From positions 248,001 to 312,000 of the forward strand of contig RCTD01000031.1 of NCBI GenBank assembly GCA_014898415.1: a stretch of 64,000 bases of DNA. Reading direction: 5' to 3'. The translations under genes were made by a program, and so were the position numbers. Below the pieces are notes generated by a model. The model was not told the DNA's origin. It made no database searches and worked only from the letters and a program-made list of their open reading frames with translations. This document shows, piece after piece, positions 1-11,102 of this stretch (within the stretch, counting starts at the first letter, position 1; each line of letters opens with the position of its first letter). Origin of the DNA: Stromatinia cepivora (Eukaryota; Ascomycota; Leotiomycetes; Helotiales; Sclerotiniaceae).

Positions 1-1167
1 ATAGATTATAATAATAATATACAGAAATGAAGAGGATAAAATTATTCTTTTATTTTTAATAGTTTAAGGACAAGTTTATTTTTCCAATTAATATATCGAA
101 ATGAATCTTTTTGTGAAATGGATTATTAAATTTATATTTAATGGGTAAATAAATAATGAAATAGATTTAAAATAATTAAAATACTTTGATAAGTATATTA
201 AGAATTGAAGAAAGGGCAAATATTGAATATTGATGTTAAATGGATATGAAAATTATGAATCAATAGTTTTTCAAGTATATTATAAAGAGAACGATATTAT
301 ATATTTATATTTATTATTATATTTAAATCATTTAATTTAGTTATTTAATATTAACTGTTTTGGTAATCTGAAATGTTTATATGATGATCAAATTAATGGA
401 TTTATCAAAGTATATATCAAGTATATTTCAAAGATTGAATTCTTTATAACTTTTAAAACTGTATACAAAAAATCAATCATTTTTTAGAATATAAAAGCAG
501 GATTTCGAGGAATAGGTTTAATCTTATTTAATCTTGAAACTATACTTTCGAAATTAGATATTCGAATTTGTATATTTATCCCTCCCTTTTTCGATTTAGA
601 TCAATGGATCTTTTAAATTCTTTGCAATTCAATAGAAGTTTTTTCTCAATCAATATTAATTAAATCTCGAATAATTTGTTATCAATCAAGTTTCTTTATA
701 TTTATATTCGAAATTGTATTAGTTTTAGCTAAGGGTATAGAAAGATTAGTTTATGAGAATATACTTTTAAATACAGAGAATCGTATATTTCGGGCAGCAA
801 ATAAAGCATTAAACAAATATCGATATACGAAAAAAACTCAATTACATTAAGGAGGAGTGTTCATTGGATAAAAGGCTTTTGATATATTATCTCAGCAAAA
901 GGTTGATATTCAGATTCAATGTGACGAATATCAAAAAGGGGGGAATTCTAATAGGGAAGTATCTTTTAATCGATGCTGTAGTAAATATGGAAAGATAGGA
1001 TATAATATAAGAATTTGTTAAAACAATATAATAGATCCTAGATTGTTAGATTCTTAATAGTTTTAATCAATTGATTTAATTGTTGTTGAATAATATAGAT
1101 TTAAAGTGATTGAATAGTATAAAAAGTGGCGACCCGGTGATATTGGCGATCCGATGATAAACCACGT
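1..1167 (+). mobile_element. Right-hand part of a RIP-degraded Fot1/pogo DNA transposon
   Basis: This AT-rich block holds the C-terminal part of a Fot1/pogo transposase on the plus strand. It is followed by an untouched GC-rich end (1125-1167) with two related blocks, GTGGCGACCCGGTGATA and TTGGCGATCCGATGATA, finishing in ACCACGT and then TATA. The terminal TA is what pogo elements duplicate on insertion, so I place the end at 1167 with the duplicated TA at 1168-1169. The left end lies outside the window, so the matching inverted repeat cannot be checked. A terminal repeat of over 40 bp would suit Fot1/Flipper-type elements. The family assignment is firm from the coding relic; the exact end is inferred. 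Confidence 0.8.
606..1027 (+). pseudogene. Fot1/pogo transposase, C-terminal end (RIP relic)
   Basis: One reading frame runs through this stretch with scattered stops. Several of these (TAA in place of CAA) are the product expected from C-to-T change. In order one can read a segment ILIKSRII then QSS, a helical part ending in RAANKAL, a basic part, and at 974-1018 a CCHC zinc-knuckle pattern (C-C-S-K-Y-G-K-I-G-Y-N-I-R-I-C) whose histidine has become tyrosine. This order, helices, 'RAANEAL'-like motif and zinc knuckle at the very C-terminus, is typical of Fot1-family DDE_1 transposases of ascomycetes. The catalytic core would lie left of the window. The gene is dead. Confidence 0.8.
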
Positions 1168-1253
1168 TATATTTATTAACTATTTCCGCGCGAGGTTTAC
1201 TATCTTTTTCAACCAACCCCCAGAATACTTATCCAAATAAACAAACAACCGAA

Positions 1254-1387
1254 TCCTAACCACAAACCCTAACCACAAACCCTAACCACAAACTCTAACC
1301 ACAAACCCTAACAACAAACCCTAACCACAAACCCTAACCACAAACCCTAACCACAAACCCTAACCACAAACCCTAACCACAAACCCA
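1254..1387. repeat. Interstitial telomere-like repeat, about 10 copies of CCCTAACCACAAA
   Basis: A 13-bp unit, CCCTAACCACAAA, is repeated about ten times head to tail with very few changes (one CTCTAACC, one CCCTAACAACAAA). It contains the canonical telomere unit CCCTAA. It starts about 85 bp right of the Fot1 element end and marks the left edge of the gene island. Confidence 0.95.
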
Positions 1388-1521
1388 AAAACATCAACAA
1401 AAACCCTCCCTCCTACCAACTTTCCCCACAAAGAAAATAGAATCCATCCATCCACCCCTCCCCCTTTACAACGTTAACCCTTCATCAAAATTCCACATAA
1501 CGAATACACAAGACCTCTCAT

Positions 1522-1648
1522 ACACACACACACACACACACACACACTCACTCACTCACTCACTCACTCACTCACTCACTCACTCACTCACTCACTCACT
1601 CACTCACTCACTCACTCACTCACTCACTCACTCACTCACTCATTCACT
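1522..1648. repeat. (CA)n followed by (CACT)n microsatellite
   Basis: About 13 CA dinucleotides pass directly into about 25 copies of the tetranucleotide CACT/CTCA. It is noncoding and lies about 790 bp beyond the MET6 stop codon. Confidence 0.97.
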
Positions 1649-2435
1649 GATGGCCCCGCTAACCATATAATTAGTAAAAAAAAAACTTGATAAGAAACTG
1701 AAAAAGTGAGATTTTGTATAATATCCACCAATAGAGACCTTCAAATATACTTTAGCATATAGAGCTCTTTATATTAATGTTGAATGTGTTCATTGGAATA
1801 GATGGGTGGGTACCTTCCATAATCGTATTGCCTCACTCCCCCATTAAAGTGTGATCACTCAAAGTGAACCAATTAAGCTTGATTCACTTCACGAACCTCA
1901 CCTGAGCTCATTATTCCTAAACACCTACTTCGTTCCCAAAACACATGCCAAATAACACATTCATATCACACCACATCGAGTCACATCTCATTTTATTTAA
2001 CACATATAGTTTCCCGGTTGAAAAGGGTATATTTTATCTACTTTTATCACATCTACCAACCTCCACCAAAAAAACCACTCTTATCGTCCTCCTTAACCAT
2101 CATCAAGATAGTAAAGTTGGTTTAACGTCATAAGAGTTCCATATCCCCATCACCTTTTTTCATTTCCCATCATATTTGATATTTGATACGCCACGCCACC
2201 AAGATGTCCGGTTGATGGATCATCTTTTACCCACGACCGCCCTATGCTGTTGAAAACTCCCAAGCAACGCTCACAATAATAAATCGCTTTTGTCTTAAAT
2301 GCCCCAACCAAGAAACGCCGATGTTGAAGTCGTTCCCATTGGTTAAAGAACCAAGACATTAAAAAAAACTAAAAAAACTCATGGTATCATCTTCAAATCA
2401 CATCCCCTCATTAACATGTGGATATGAAGTGAAAT
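1649..2435. other. Intergenic, downstream flank of MET6
   Basis: The composition is that of normal genic DNA. Short open frames exist on both strands (for example 2150-2359 minus) but they show no recognisable domain. The part next to 2435 is expected to hold the MET6 3' untranslated region. I see no gene here. Confidence 0.6.
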
Positions 2436-4912
2436 TTATGCCTTGTTGGCATACTTTTGACGGTAAAACTTAGCAGCATTAACCATGTTGGTCAAAGCAG
2501 CTTTAGTCTCAGCCCATTGACGAGTCTTAAGACCACAATCAGGATCAATCCAAAGTTGTTCTGGCTTAAGGAATTGTAACATCTCCTCAATTCTGTCCTT
2601 AATCTCTTGCTCGGATGGAACACGAGGAGAGTGAATGTCATAAACACCTGGACCAATGTGACGTGGGTAAGCTTCATCAACAAAGACCTTGAGGAGCTTA
2701 GCATCAGACTTGCTGTTCTCAATGGAGAGAACATCAGCGTCAAGAGCAGCAATGGCGTGGAAGAAATCCTGGAACTCAGAGTAACAGAAGTGAGAGTGAA
2801 TTTGAGTGGAATCTTGAACACCAGAGACGGAAAGTCTGAAAGACTTAACAGCCCAATCAAGGTAAGCCTCACGTTCCTTACCGGAACGAAGAGGAAGACC
2901 TTCACGAAGAGCTGGTTCATCGACTTGAATGACGTAAACACCAGCAGCCTCAAGATCAACAACTTCATCACGAAGAGCCAAAGCAAGTTGCTCAGCTTGA
3001 ACGGATTGATGAACATCATCACGAGGGAAAGACCATCTCAAACAAGTGATCGGTCCAGTCAACATACCCTTCATCGGCTTCTTAGAGATGGAGACGGCGT
3101 ATTTGGACTCCTTAACAGTCATTGGTGCTGGACGAGAGATGTCACCAACGATGATAGGAGGACGAACGCAACGGGAACCATATGATTGAACCCATGCGTG
3201 TGTGGTGAAGGCATAACCATCGAGACGTTCACCGAAGTATTGAACCATATCGTTACGTTCTGGCTCACCGTGAACATAGACATCAAGGTCAAGTTCTTCT
3301 TGAACCTTGACAACATCTTCAATCTCCTTCTCAATGAACTTCTCGTACTCCTCAGCAGTGATTTCACCCTTGGTGAACTTGTTACGTTGAATACGGATCT
3401 CCTTGGTTTGTGGGAAAGAACCGATGGTGGTGGTTGGGAAAAGAGGAAGACCTAAAGCCTTTTGTTGTTGAGAGATACGTTCTGGGAACTCAGAAATTCT
3501 GTTGTAATCCTTCTCGACAATCTTAGATTGACGTTCCTTGACCTTAGGGTCATTGGTTCTCTTGGATGAAGCACGAGCTTGAACAGACTTAGCGTTAGCC
3601 TCGAGTTCAGCACGAACAGAAGCTGGTCCTTCAGTAACAGCCTTGGCAATGATTGCAACCTCAACAACCTTCTCCGAAGCGAAAGAGAACCAATCAGCAA
3701 TCTCTGGGTCAAGCTTCTTCTCACTTGCAAGAGTGTGTGGGGTGTGGAGGAGGGAAGAGGAAGTGGCAACAATAACACGGTCCTTTCCGAGCTTTTGGAT
3801 AGCAGACTCAACAGTCTCAATAGCACGCTTGAGGTTGGTCTTCCAGATGTTACGTCCATCAACAACACCAGCGGACAAGATAGTCTTTGATCCCAAAGCG
3901 GAAATGACAGTCTCCAATTGTTCTGGGTTACGGACCAAATCAACGTGAACAGCATAGATATCAGTTGGGAGAGCATCAATGTTGTGAACGATATCACCGA
4001 AGTAGGTAGCGAGGACGATCTTTGGGATCTCATCACCTAAACTGGCGAGCTTCTCATATGTTGGCTTGAAAGCAGCCTTGGTCTTGGATGGAAGATCGAA
4101 AACGAGAGTTGGCTCATCAATTTGAACAGTCTCGGCACCAGCAGCCTTAAGTTGCTTGAGGAGCTCAATGTACACTGGCAAAAGGTTGTCCAAAAGATCA
4201 ATTGGGTCAACGGATTGTCCACGGTCTGGCTTTCCGAGGTGGAGGAAAGAAACTGGACCGACCAAGACTGGTCGGGTGGTAATACCAGCCTCCTTAGCTT
4301 CCTTGAATTCACGAACAGCCTTTGGGTCTGAAGTGAGCTTGAAGGATTGGTTGTCTTGAAGAGTTGGCTTAACGTAATGGTAGTTTGAGTCGAACCATTT
4401 TACCATCTCCAAGGAAGGAACATCAATCCCATCACGTTGGTGACCACGTCCCATAGCAAAGTATTGATCGATTGGGTCGAGACCATGTTGAGTATATCTT
4501 TCTGGTGTAGCCTGTAAAGATAATGGTCAGTGAGGTTACATTGAGTTTGCAGAAGGAGAGAAAAGCTTACACCAAAGTCTTGGATGTGAGTAAGAACTTG
4601 ATCATATAAAGCGAAGTCGTTGGATGGAATGATATCGACACCAGCCTTCTTTTGAATGCTCCAATGTTCAAGACGAAGTCTCTTTGCCTCAGCAAGGAGA
4701 TCAGCTTGAGAAATCTTTTGACCCCAGTATGCCTCTGTTGATATTGTTAGTATACAATGTGGGGTAATATCGAGAGGTGAAAAAGCTTACCAGTAGCTTT
4801 CTTAAGCTCTCTGAGAGCACCCATACGAGGGAAACCAAGAACGGATCTATCGTAAATATGATTAATAGAGTGCAGAGTGTGTGGCAGAAGAGAATACTTA
4901 CGATTGAACCAT
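2436..4912 (-). CDS. MET6: Cobalamin-independent methionine synthase (5-methyltetrahydropteroyltriglutamate--homocysteine methyltransferase)
   Basis: This enzyme carries out the last step of methionine synthesis, moving the methyl group of 5-methyltetrahydropteroyl-polyglutamate to homocysteine in the cytosol with zinc and without B12. I join four exons on the minus strand: 4912-4902, 4846-4791, 4734-4571 and 4511-2436. Introns are 55, 56 and 59 nt, with donors GTAAGT, GTAAGC and GTAAGC, and all end in AG. The product is 768 aa, about the size of yeast Met6 (767), and starts MVQSSVLGFPRMG as expected for the family. The N-terminal MetE domain covers about residues 1-420. The catalytic C-terminal domain begins near TTTIGSFPQT (437-446). 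The zinc ligands are all present: H651 and C653 in HSHFCYS, E675 in SIENS, and C736 in DPDCGLKTR. The first exon has only 11 nt. The start is fixed by the conserved N-terminus and by splice phases that keep one frame. Confidence 0.97.
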
Positions 4913-5995
4913 ATTTGCGATTATGAAGAGAGATGATGAAGGTTGAAAGGATTGTTGATGTGAAGGTATTTAAACCTACAACTTATTGCGTGCTAGTGAG
5001 ATGAAACTAGATAGCGAAGTCGGAGATTGTTGTTGATCTCTTTCTATTCAATTTTGTGGAGAATAGAAGAAAGAAAAGTAATTGAAATGAAGAATTTGAA
5101 GATATTTTTCAAAGTGATCTGATTGATGTATTTGTAGGAAGGATGGGTAGAGGAAGAAGAGAAGATGAGGGATGAAAAGCGGTGTGTGTATGATAGTGAG
5201 AGATGGAAAAAAAAGGAAGAGAAAGGTTTTGGTTTCTTCTTTAAAGGTAGAAAAAAATACTTAGAGCCCGGAATAGAAAGAGGGGTGGCTAAGTCTTTAG
5301 AACCCCCGCCTAGGACTAGTGCTGAGAATAGAGTCTCGCAAAGATAAGAATACTAACACGTGATTTGCAGAGATTTCTACACTTGGATTTGTATGAGGTC
5401 TGTGTTGGTGGGGCAATTGGATTCAAATTCATAGGATTCAATTGTGGAGTTATCGATGGTTTTAGTTAAAAATGGTGCAATCATGAAGTTGAGGAGGAAG
5501 AATTGTACCTAGATACGATACTTGAGGAGAATATCAACAATTCTTTTCTTTTATCAGTCTTGCCACTGAAGCACTGAAGCACTCAAGTATCAATTATCAA
5601 ATGACTTTTCATCAATCCAGGTCACTTCATTCACTTTATTCACCAGATTGAAGCTCGACAAAGCAATAGAACAATATCATCTAACCATTGTTCTATCGTA
5701 ACTTTCATTTGATAGTACACAACATAACTGCAAAGACACGTAACACAAATTCCTTCACTCATCAAATGAATACATGTACAACAGCAATACCAATCAATAT
5801 ATGTAGGATAGGATTGAATCAATCTGCGCAGTACAAGACTTCACACTAAGTATTGATTATGTTTCAAGACCATACATACACTAGGTAGATATCTATCTAT
5901 TTACTAATTACTATTTACTAATAATTACTGTATCTCGAATTTTTAGCCCCCTTCTCCCTTTAACATTTACCCCTCATACAAAAATCATATCCAAG
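4913..5995. other. MET6 upstream region (leader and promoter)
   Basis: This is the sequence upstream of the MET6 start. The purine-rich stretch 5040-5290 on the plus strand is a pyrimidine-rich leader when read in the direction of MET6, as is common in front of strongly expressed fungal genes. No open frame in it shows a domain. Confidence 0.5.
5357..5362. promoter_or_regulatory. CACGTG E-box upstream of MET6
   Basis: A perfect CACGTG lies about 445 bp upstream of the MET6 start codon. In yeasts this is the binding site of Cbf1, which works with Met4 on sulfur-amino-acid genes. A role here is inferred from position only; a 6-bp site can occur by chance. Confidence 0.35.
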
Positions 5996-6105
5996 ACTCT
6001 ACTCTACTCTACTCTACTCTACTCTACTCTACTCTACTCTACTCTACTCTACTCTACTCTACTCTACTCTACTCTACTCTACTCTACTCTACTCTACTCT
6101 ACTCT
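5996..6105. repeat. (ACTCT)22 pentanucleotide microsatellite
   Basis: About 22 perfect copies of the pentamer ACTCT, between the MET6 promoter and the 3' side of the RasGEF gene. The uniform copies suggest recent expansion or strong slippage. Confidence 0.98.
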
Positions 6106-7452
6106 GCCATACACCAAAAAGCTGTAAAAAGAAATAAAAATAAATAAACCTCACTAGTGACCACCCAAAATCCCAAAATCCCGAATTCCAAAATCTAATC
6201 CCATTACCATCCATCCCACTTCCAGCCTCCTTCCTCATCACCCATCATTCCCCTCCCCTCCCACACCACCCCACTTTCCCACTCCTCCAAGCTCCAACCA
6301 ATCGGCCCCCCTAACCTCTAGTCCCTAGCTTCCAGCCCTTACCATCGGCCCCTTATAATCGGGCACCGAACAACTAACTCCACCCACCACACCGAATACC
6401 ACACCACACCAGGAACCTAAACTAATGTCTAACACCAGGAACATCAAAAACACCAAAACAAACTTCACACTTTGATTCCTCAATTATTATTCTCCAAGTA
6501 CTTCACCATAACATCACATAAGAGTTCATCACCAAAAACACATACACGAACCAAGATATGTTTGTCATAATCTTCATTAACCTTTCTCTTTCCCGGCCTT
6601 GCCGTGGCTTGCCTTTCCTTTCTGCCTGGTATTGGTATCTAACTATTGTCCATCTTCCCCAATTCATCCCATCAATCTCATCTAATCATATCCATGAATC
6701 TCATCTAAAATCCATTCAACCTATCCATTCCATTTCCCTACCGCCCTTCAATCCTTATCCACACAAGCAATATATAACTTCTCCCATCCCATTCCATACA
6801 TCCCACCCGCCAAAATACCAATACCAACGTATGAATTAACTAGAACCCGAGCGCGAGCTCATCCGTATACCAATTGCTTTTGCTGATGCTGCAAACAACA
6901 AGGGGCCAGTTCCCTATCGATATCTCTTAATGAATCCCTCGAGAGATTCCATACCAAAATGCATGTTTCCTGTTTTAATTTTCCTCAACTCCATCCACCT
7001 CACCATCTTTCCCGACCATACCAGACAGACCATGATAACCTTCACTGCGCACCCATCTGGGATTGCGGTAATAAGAACAATACAAGATAGAAAAAAAAAA
7101 GAAAGAGTTGAAAAGATATGATGTACAATTCCTGATCGACCAGTATACAATTATGAGTATAAAAAAAGCTTTTTTATCCCTCCCAGGGCCGAATCTTGAT
7201 ACCCAAATGTGATGGTATTCAAGTATGTAAAAGTGTGGTGTAAAACAAATAAAATGGCAGCTATCGCTTCTATGAGCTAGCTGTCGAGAACGCCGTGTGT
7301 AAACTCCGAGGGTAAAAAGATCATTCGCTAAAATGCTATTCAAAGTGGGAGGGGGGTATCAAATCAACTGAATGTCATGATGATGTGTGTAATGTGTTCC
7401 GAATCCGGAGTAAGTGCGATTGATGAACGGTGAGAAGAATGTCCAAAGTGTT
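6106..7452. other. Intergenic, C-rich stretch and downstream flank of the RasGEF gene
   Basis: 6160-6420 is rich in C and poor in G on the plus strand (many CCACC and CCCAAA runs). The remainder is ordinary intergenic DNA. Small open frames (for example 6558-6839) show no domain and look like chance. The 3' untranslated region of the RasGEF gene is expected just below 7453. Confidence 0.5.
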
Positions 7453-10400
7453 TTAGATGGGTGTTTGTGTTTTATCCTTTGATGAGTGAGTCCACCCAAA
7501 GATATCAAATTTTTCCTTTCCGTGTGAAGAGCTGAAGGAAACTGCTGAGTCCACAGGACTGGGCTTGGTAACCAAGATATCGCGTGGCTCCAAAAGTAAA
7601 GACTTTCGGTAGTATTGCTGAACATTCTCATTATCCGAGGCGGATTTGACGCGGGCAATTTGAGCTTGGAGCCACTCTTGTAGTTCTGGAACTTCTGCCA
7701 GACGATAAGGGATTTGGAAACGTTGTAGCTCGCCAATTATTTTGGCTGTACGAGTATGTTTGTCAAAGTTAATCACCGACGTGCCGTCAGCCAATTGCTT
7801 TGTGGGTGGGTTACCAGCATCAACAAATGTCAAATCTGTGAGGTAGGTACCAACGAATGGAAGGCATGGAGGTACGTGATCATGTAGCCTGCGTCGAAGA
7901 ACTGCGTAATTCTTCTCTGGCTCGACAATTGCTTGTAAAGCCTTGAGCATATCCTTTCGTTTTTGAGGAACCAAGTCCCAAGTTTTCTTCAATCTGACAA
8001 TAGTAGATGAGTTGAGCGAGCAGATAATTGCCATTAACGAGTCATAATTGTTGAGCTTAAGGCATTCGTGCGCAATCTTGATCCAGTGCTTAATAATAAC
8101 TGCTCTTTTCTTGACATCATCATATTGCAAGATTGTGTCCGCAACGAGATTGGAAAGATCTGTTGACAATGTGGACATAGCTTTGACGTTTACCGCGCTA
8201 GAACCACCTTTTCTGGCCTTAGTCCATGCGGCTCCAAGAAGCTCGTCTGGCATAATGGAACAAAAGATATTCATCTCCTTAATGGTCAACTGACGTGCTA
8301 ATTCAAGTGCGTCAAACTCAATAATAGAAGGATTGCTTCCACCCATTTTCCAGTTCTTCAAAACTGCTGCTTGACTTTTGGTTACAACGACAGGAGGGAC
8401 CGGTACATCTGCTGGTACATATTGACCGAAAGATGTGCTAGTCTTTCCAATTGAAGAAACGAGCCTGGGCACTAAAGGTCCATCTATAGAAGATACCTTT
8501 TGGGCTAGCTCGTGAAGCCGTTTGCCCGCGGCAGGAAGAGCGGCCTTGAGTTTATCATTCGCAAATGTTTCGATGATGGACAGTGCAGCATAATCGGAGA
8601 CGTTTCTCCAATGCGATTCCAGCCAGCCCTTAAATACATTGTAGACTCTCAACCTGACAGGCCCCGCGACATGTGGAGTCTCGCCAACATATTCGAAACG
8701 GTCAACCAGAGCTTTTGCAAGCTCAACGGGAGACGCGAATAATCTGAACGTAAGGTAGAAAGTCGAGACAAACATTGAATCGGGAGTTGAATCGTGCGTG
8801 GTAAGTCGTTCTACCAATGCTGCAAGTGAACCACCTGTAATTTGGCCCTCTTTATTATGTAATAACTCGTGTGCGAAAGTCTTCTCAAGCATTTTTGACT
8901 CGAGGTCATATGGATCATCAGCGAAAGTCGATTGGCTTTCGCTCATGCTGATGCTTGATATAGATGGTTGATTTCTTGGTTTGTGTGATGTGAGGTCCGG
9001 TGTAGTCGCCCGAGTAGAAGTCTGCGAAATCATGCTCATCTCTGAATCCCGCATATAACTGCTGCTAGTTCCTGTGCTGGACACTGCGATACTGCCTGAT
9101 CTGTATGATTGAAATTCTCCATCGCTTGTTGAAGCACGATCTGAAGGACTGTAATCCTCTTGGCTCATCAGAGGAGCACCCATTTTGGGCAGTGGAGGTA
9201 GAATGGAAGTATTCGAAAGTCGATTGGACATTCGGTTGACTTCTGTTGCTGGCGGAGAATCGAGGGGTACTTCTGGTAATGGCTTCTCGTAAATATTTGG
9301 AATTACTAGTGGTGGTGGAGGAGGACGCGATGAAGGTTGTTCTGGTGTGTCTTCAGCAACATCATCTTCTTGTATCGTATGTTCAGGTGCGGCACCTATC
9401 GGGGCGGCGTTGATTCCAAGGCCTTCCACTTGTTCAAATTCGAAGTCACCGATTCGCTCGATCACAAACTTAGTCTTTGCGACAACTTCTCCGGCAGCTT
9501 TGACACATCCTGTGGCCGCCATTAGTAATCCCCCATTTTGTTGAGCCATTACAACATCGTCTTCATCAACACCTGACGAACTAACTATATCCCGAGCTGC
9601 CAACGCTAATTTACTGATTTTGTCATACATTGCGTTCCGAGCATTGTTCAACAAGTCGGCGCTTTGGCTGTCGTGAGCACATACTGCTTCGACTACAATC
9701 AATAACCCTTGACCCGCGGTTACCGACTGCCTAACTGATGAGAGTAAATCTTGCGAAGACTGGCTTTGTAGATGAAGCCGTCCGATGAATGATCCCAAAT
9801 ATGAGAGAAAGGTATCATGGCCACAGTTTAATCTCTCAGAAACAAGATTTTGACGTTGTTCCGTGGGTACAGAGGCTATAAGTGAAACACGGTGAGATAC
9901 GGAAGCCCTTTTAGCCCGTGTTGAAGAAATAGATAATGGACGCGAGGTTACAGCTGGGTACGCAGTCGATACCCGTTTGTATGACTGTTGTTTGTTCTGC
10001 TCTTCCGATGGCAGGGAACTAGAAGCGCCGCTTGCCGAACTTCGGATAGAGCTTCTGTGAGATGCCGTGTCCTCTGCAGGGTCTGGATGCGGTGTTCCGC
10101 TAAATGACGTCGAGTCCGCTGGTGGAGTAGGTGGAACATATGATTCCTCAGCAACGGTTGCCATGACTTTATGGAGGGGCTGTCGTAGTTTCGCATCCTC
10201 TTCCAAGTTGTCTAAGAATTTTATACCCCTCACAACAATTTTGAAAGCCTTTAAAATCATCTCATCGATAACGTCGTTGACACTCTCCGCGTCGGTTTTC
10301 GCTGGAGGAGAAGTAGCAAAGTCCTGTAATTGTTTGGCTGTCTTGACCAGTGCTGAGAGGTCCGACAAAAGGGCCTTTCTATTCTTTCGAAGATTATCAT

Positions 10401-11076
10401 TGCTCTGTACAATTGGTGATTCGCGAGTGAGGCAGTTCGATTTTTCCTATTCCCGTGTTAGCAAGGATTTATGATTCACACAATGCCAGAAAAACCCCAC
10501 CAATAGATATCTAACACCAGCAATAATCCCTCGCATAAACTGTTGATTTCCAAATATCTCGCTATCACTAGTTAAACCACTCCGTAAGAGATCCCAAAAG
10601 TTTAGTAATGCCTTTAGTAAATTCCTCATGGAATCTGGGTCGTAGGCTTCACAATAGTTAGTGGGCAACCAACCACGCGCGCCGGAAATAAGTAATGTGC
10701 CATCTGCCCAACCGTTGGTATGTATCGAATGTACTAAAACCACATCCCCTTCATTTAATGGAAGCGTGACCGTAGAATCCGATATAGCGTATGCAGGGTG
10801 GAAAGGGTAAAAAGCCCTTAGGAAGCTGTGGAACACAGGCGGAGGAGGTTCCATTTGATTCAAGTCCTCTTGAGAACCATTGGGAGTGGCAGGAGGTGTT
10901 ATTTGTGATTGATTTCCGGTAGAAGTTGTTTGGTTACCACCTTTGGATGAAGTATTCCTTTTGTGTTTTTTAGAAGATGCGTTGCTATTTCCACGCGATC
11001 GACCCTTATGTATTGTAAGAGGCGCTACCTGTGCACTTGTGCGCTTCGAATGCTCAGACTCCTTCGAGTTCACCAT
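7453..11076 (-). CDS. cdc25: Cdc25-type Ras guanine-nucleotide exchange factor (SH3 - RasGEF_N - RasGEF)
   Basis: This protein is expected to load GTP onto Ras and so feed the cAMP/PKA and MAP-kinase pathways, acting at the plasma membrane. Two exons, 11076-10501 and 10446-7453, are joined across a 54-nt intron (10447-10500) with donor GTGGGG, a good branch point GCTAAC and acceptor TAG. The join leaves the frame unchanged and gives ...VRYLL-EKSNCL... The product is 1189 aa. An SH3 domain lies at about residues 84-147 (core GWADGTLL, then GARGWLPTNYCE). A long middle part rich in serine and proline follows (PPPPPL near 570). RasGEF_N is at about 720-820 and the catalytic CDC25 domain at about 900-1125, with the signature PFVGTYLTDLTFVDAGN. 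An in-frame TAG upstream closes the frame, so the start at 11076 is the first possible unless a further upstream exon exists. The SH3 domain and size fit Cdc25 better than Ste6 or Bud5. Confidence 0.93.
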
Positions 11077-11102
11077 GATGAGCCACCTCTCGAAGATCTC
11101 AT
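11070..11102 (-). promoter_or_regulatory. Short upstream ORF overlapping the RasGEF start codon
   Basis: An ATG at 11102-11100 opens a ten-residue frame (MRSSRGGSSW) whose TGA stop is interleaved with the main start in the string ATGGTGA. If the mRNA begins upstream of 11102, ribosomes would translate this peptide first and end one base past the main AUG, so expression of the exchange factor would depend on leaky scanning or short back-reinitiation. It is visible in the sequence; a regulatory role is inferred, and the transcription start is unknown. Confidence 0.45.

Noticed and set aside
2150..2359. 69-codon minus-strand frame below MET6 containing CERCLGVF-like words
   Set aside because: A single C-x-x-C is not enough for a zinc protein; it probably lies in the MET6 3' region.
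2607..4359. Several open frames on the plus strand and in other minus frames within MET6 (for example 2607-3185, 3452-4036)
   Set aside because: They are shadows of the strongly codon-biased MET6 gene; none has domain content.
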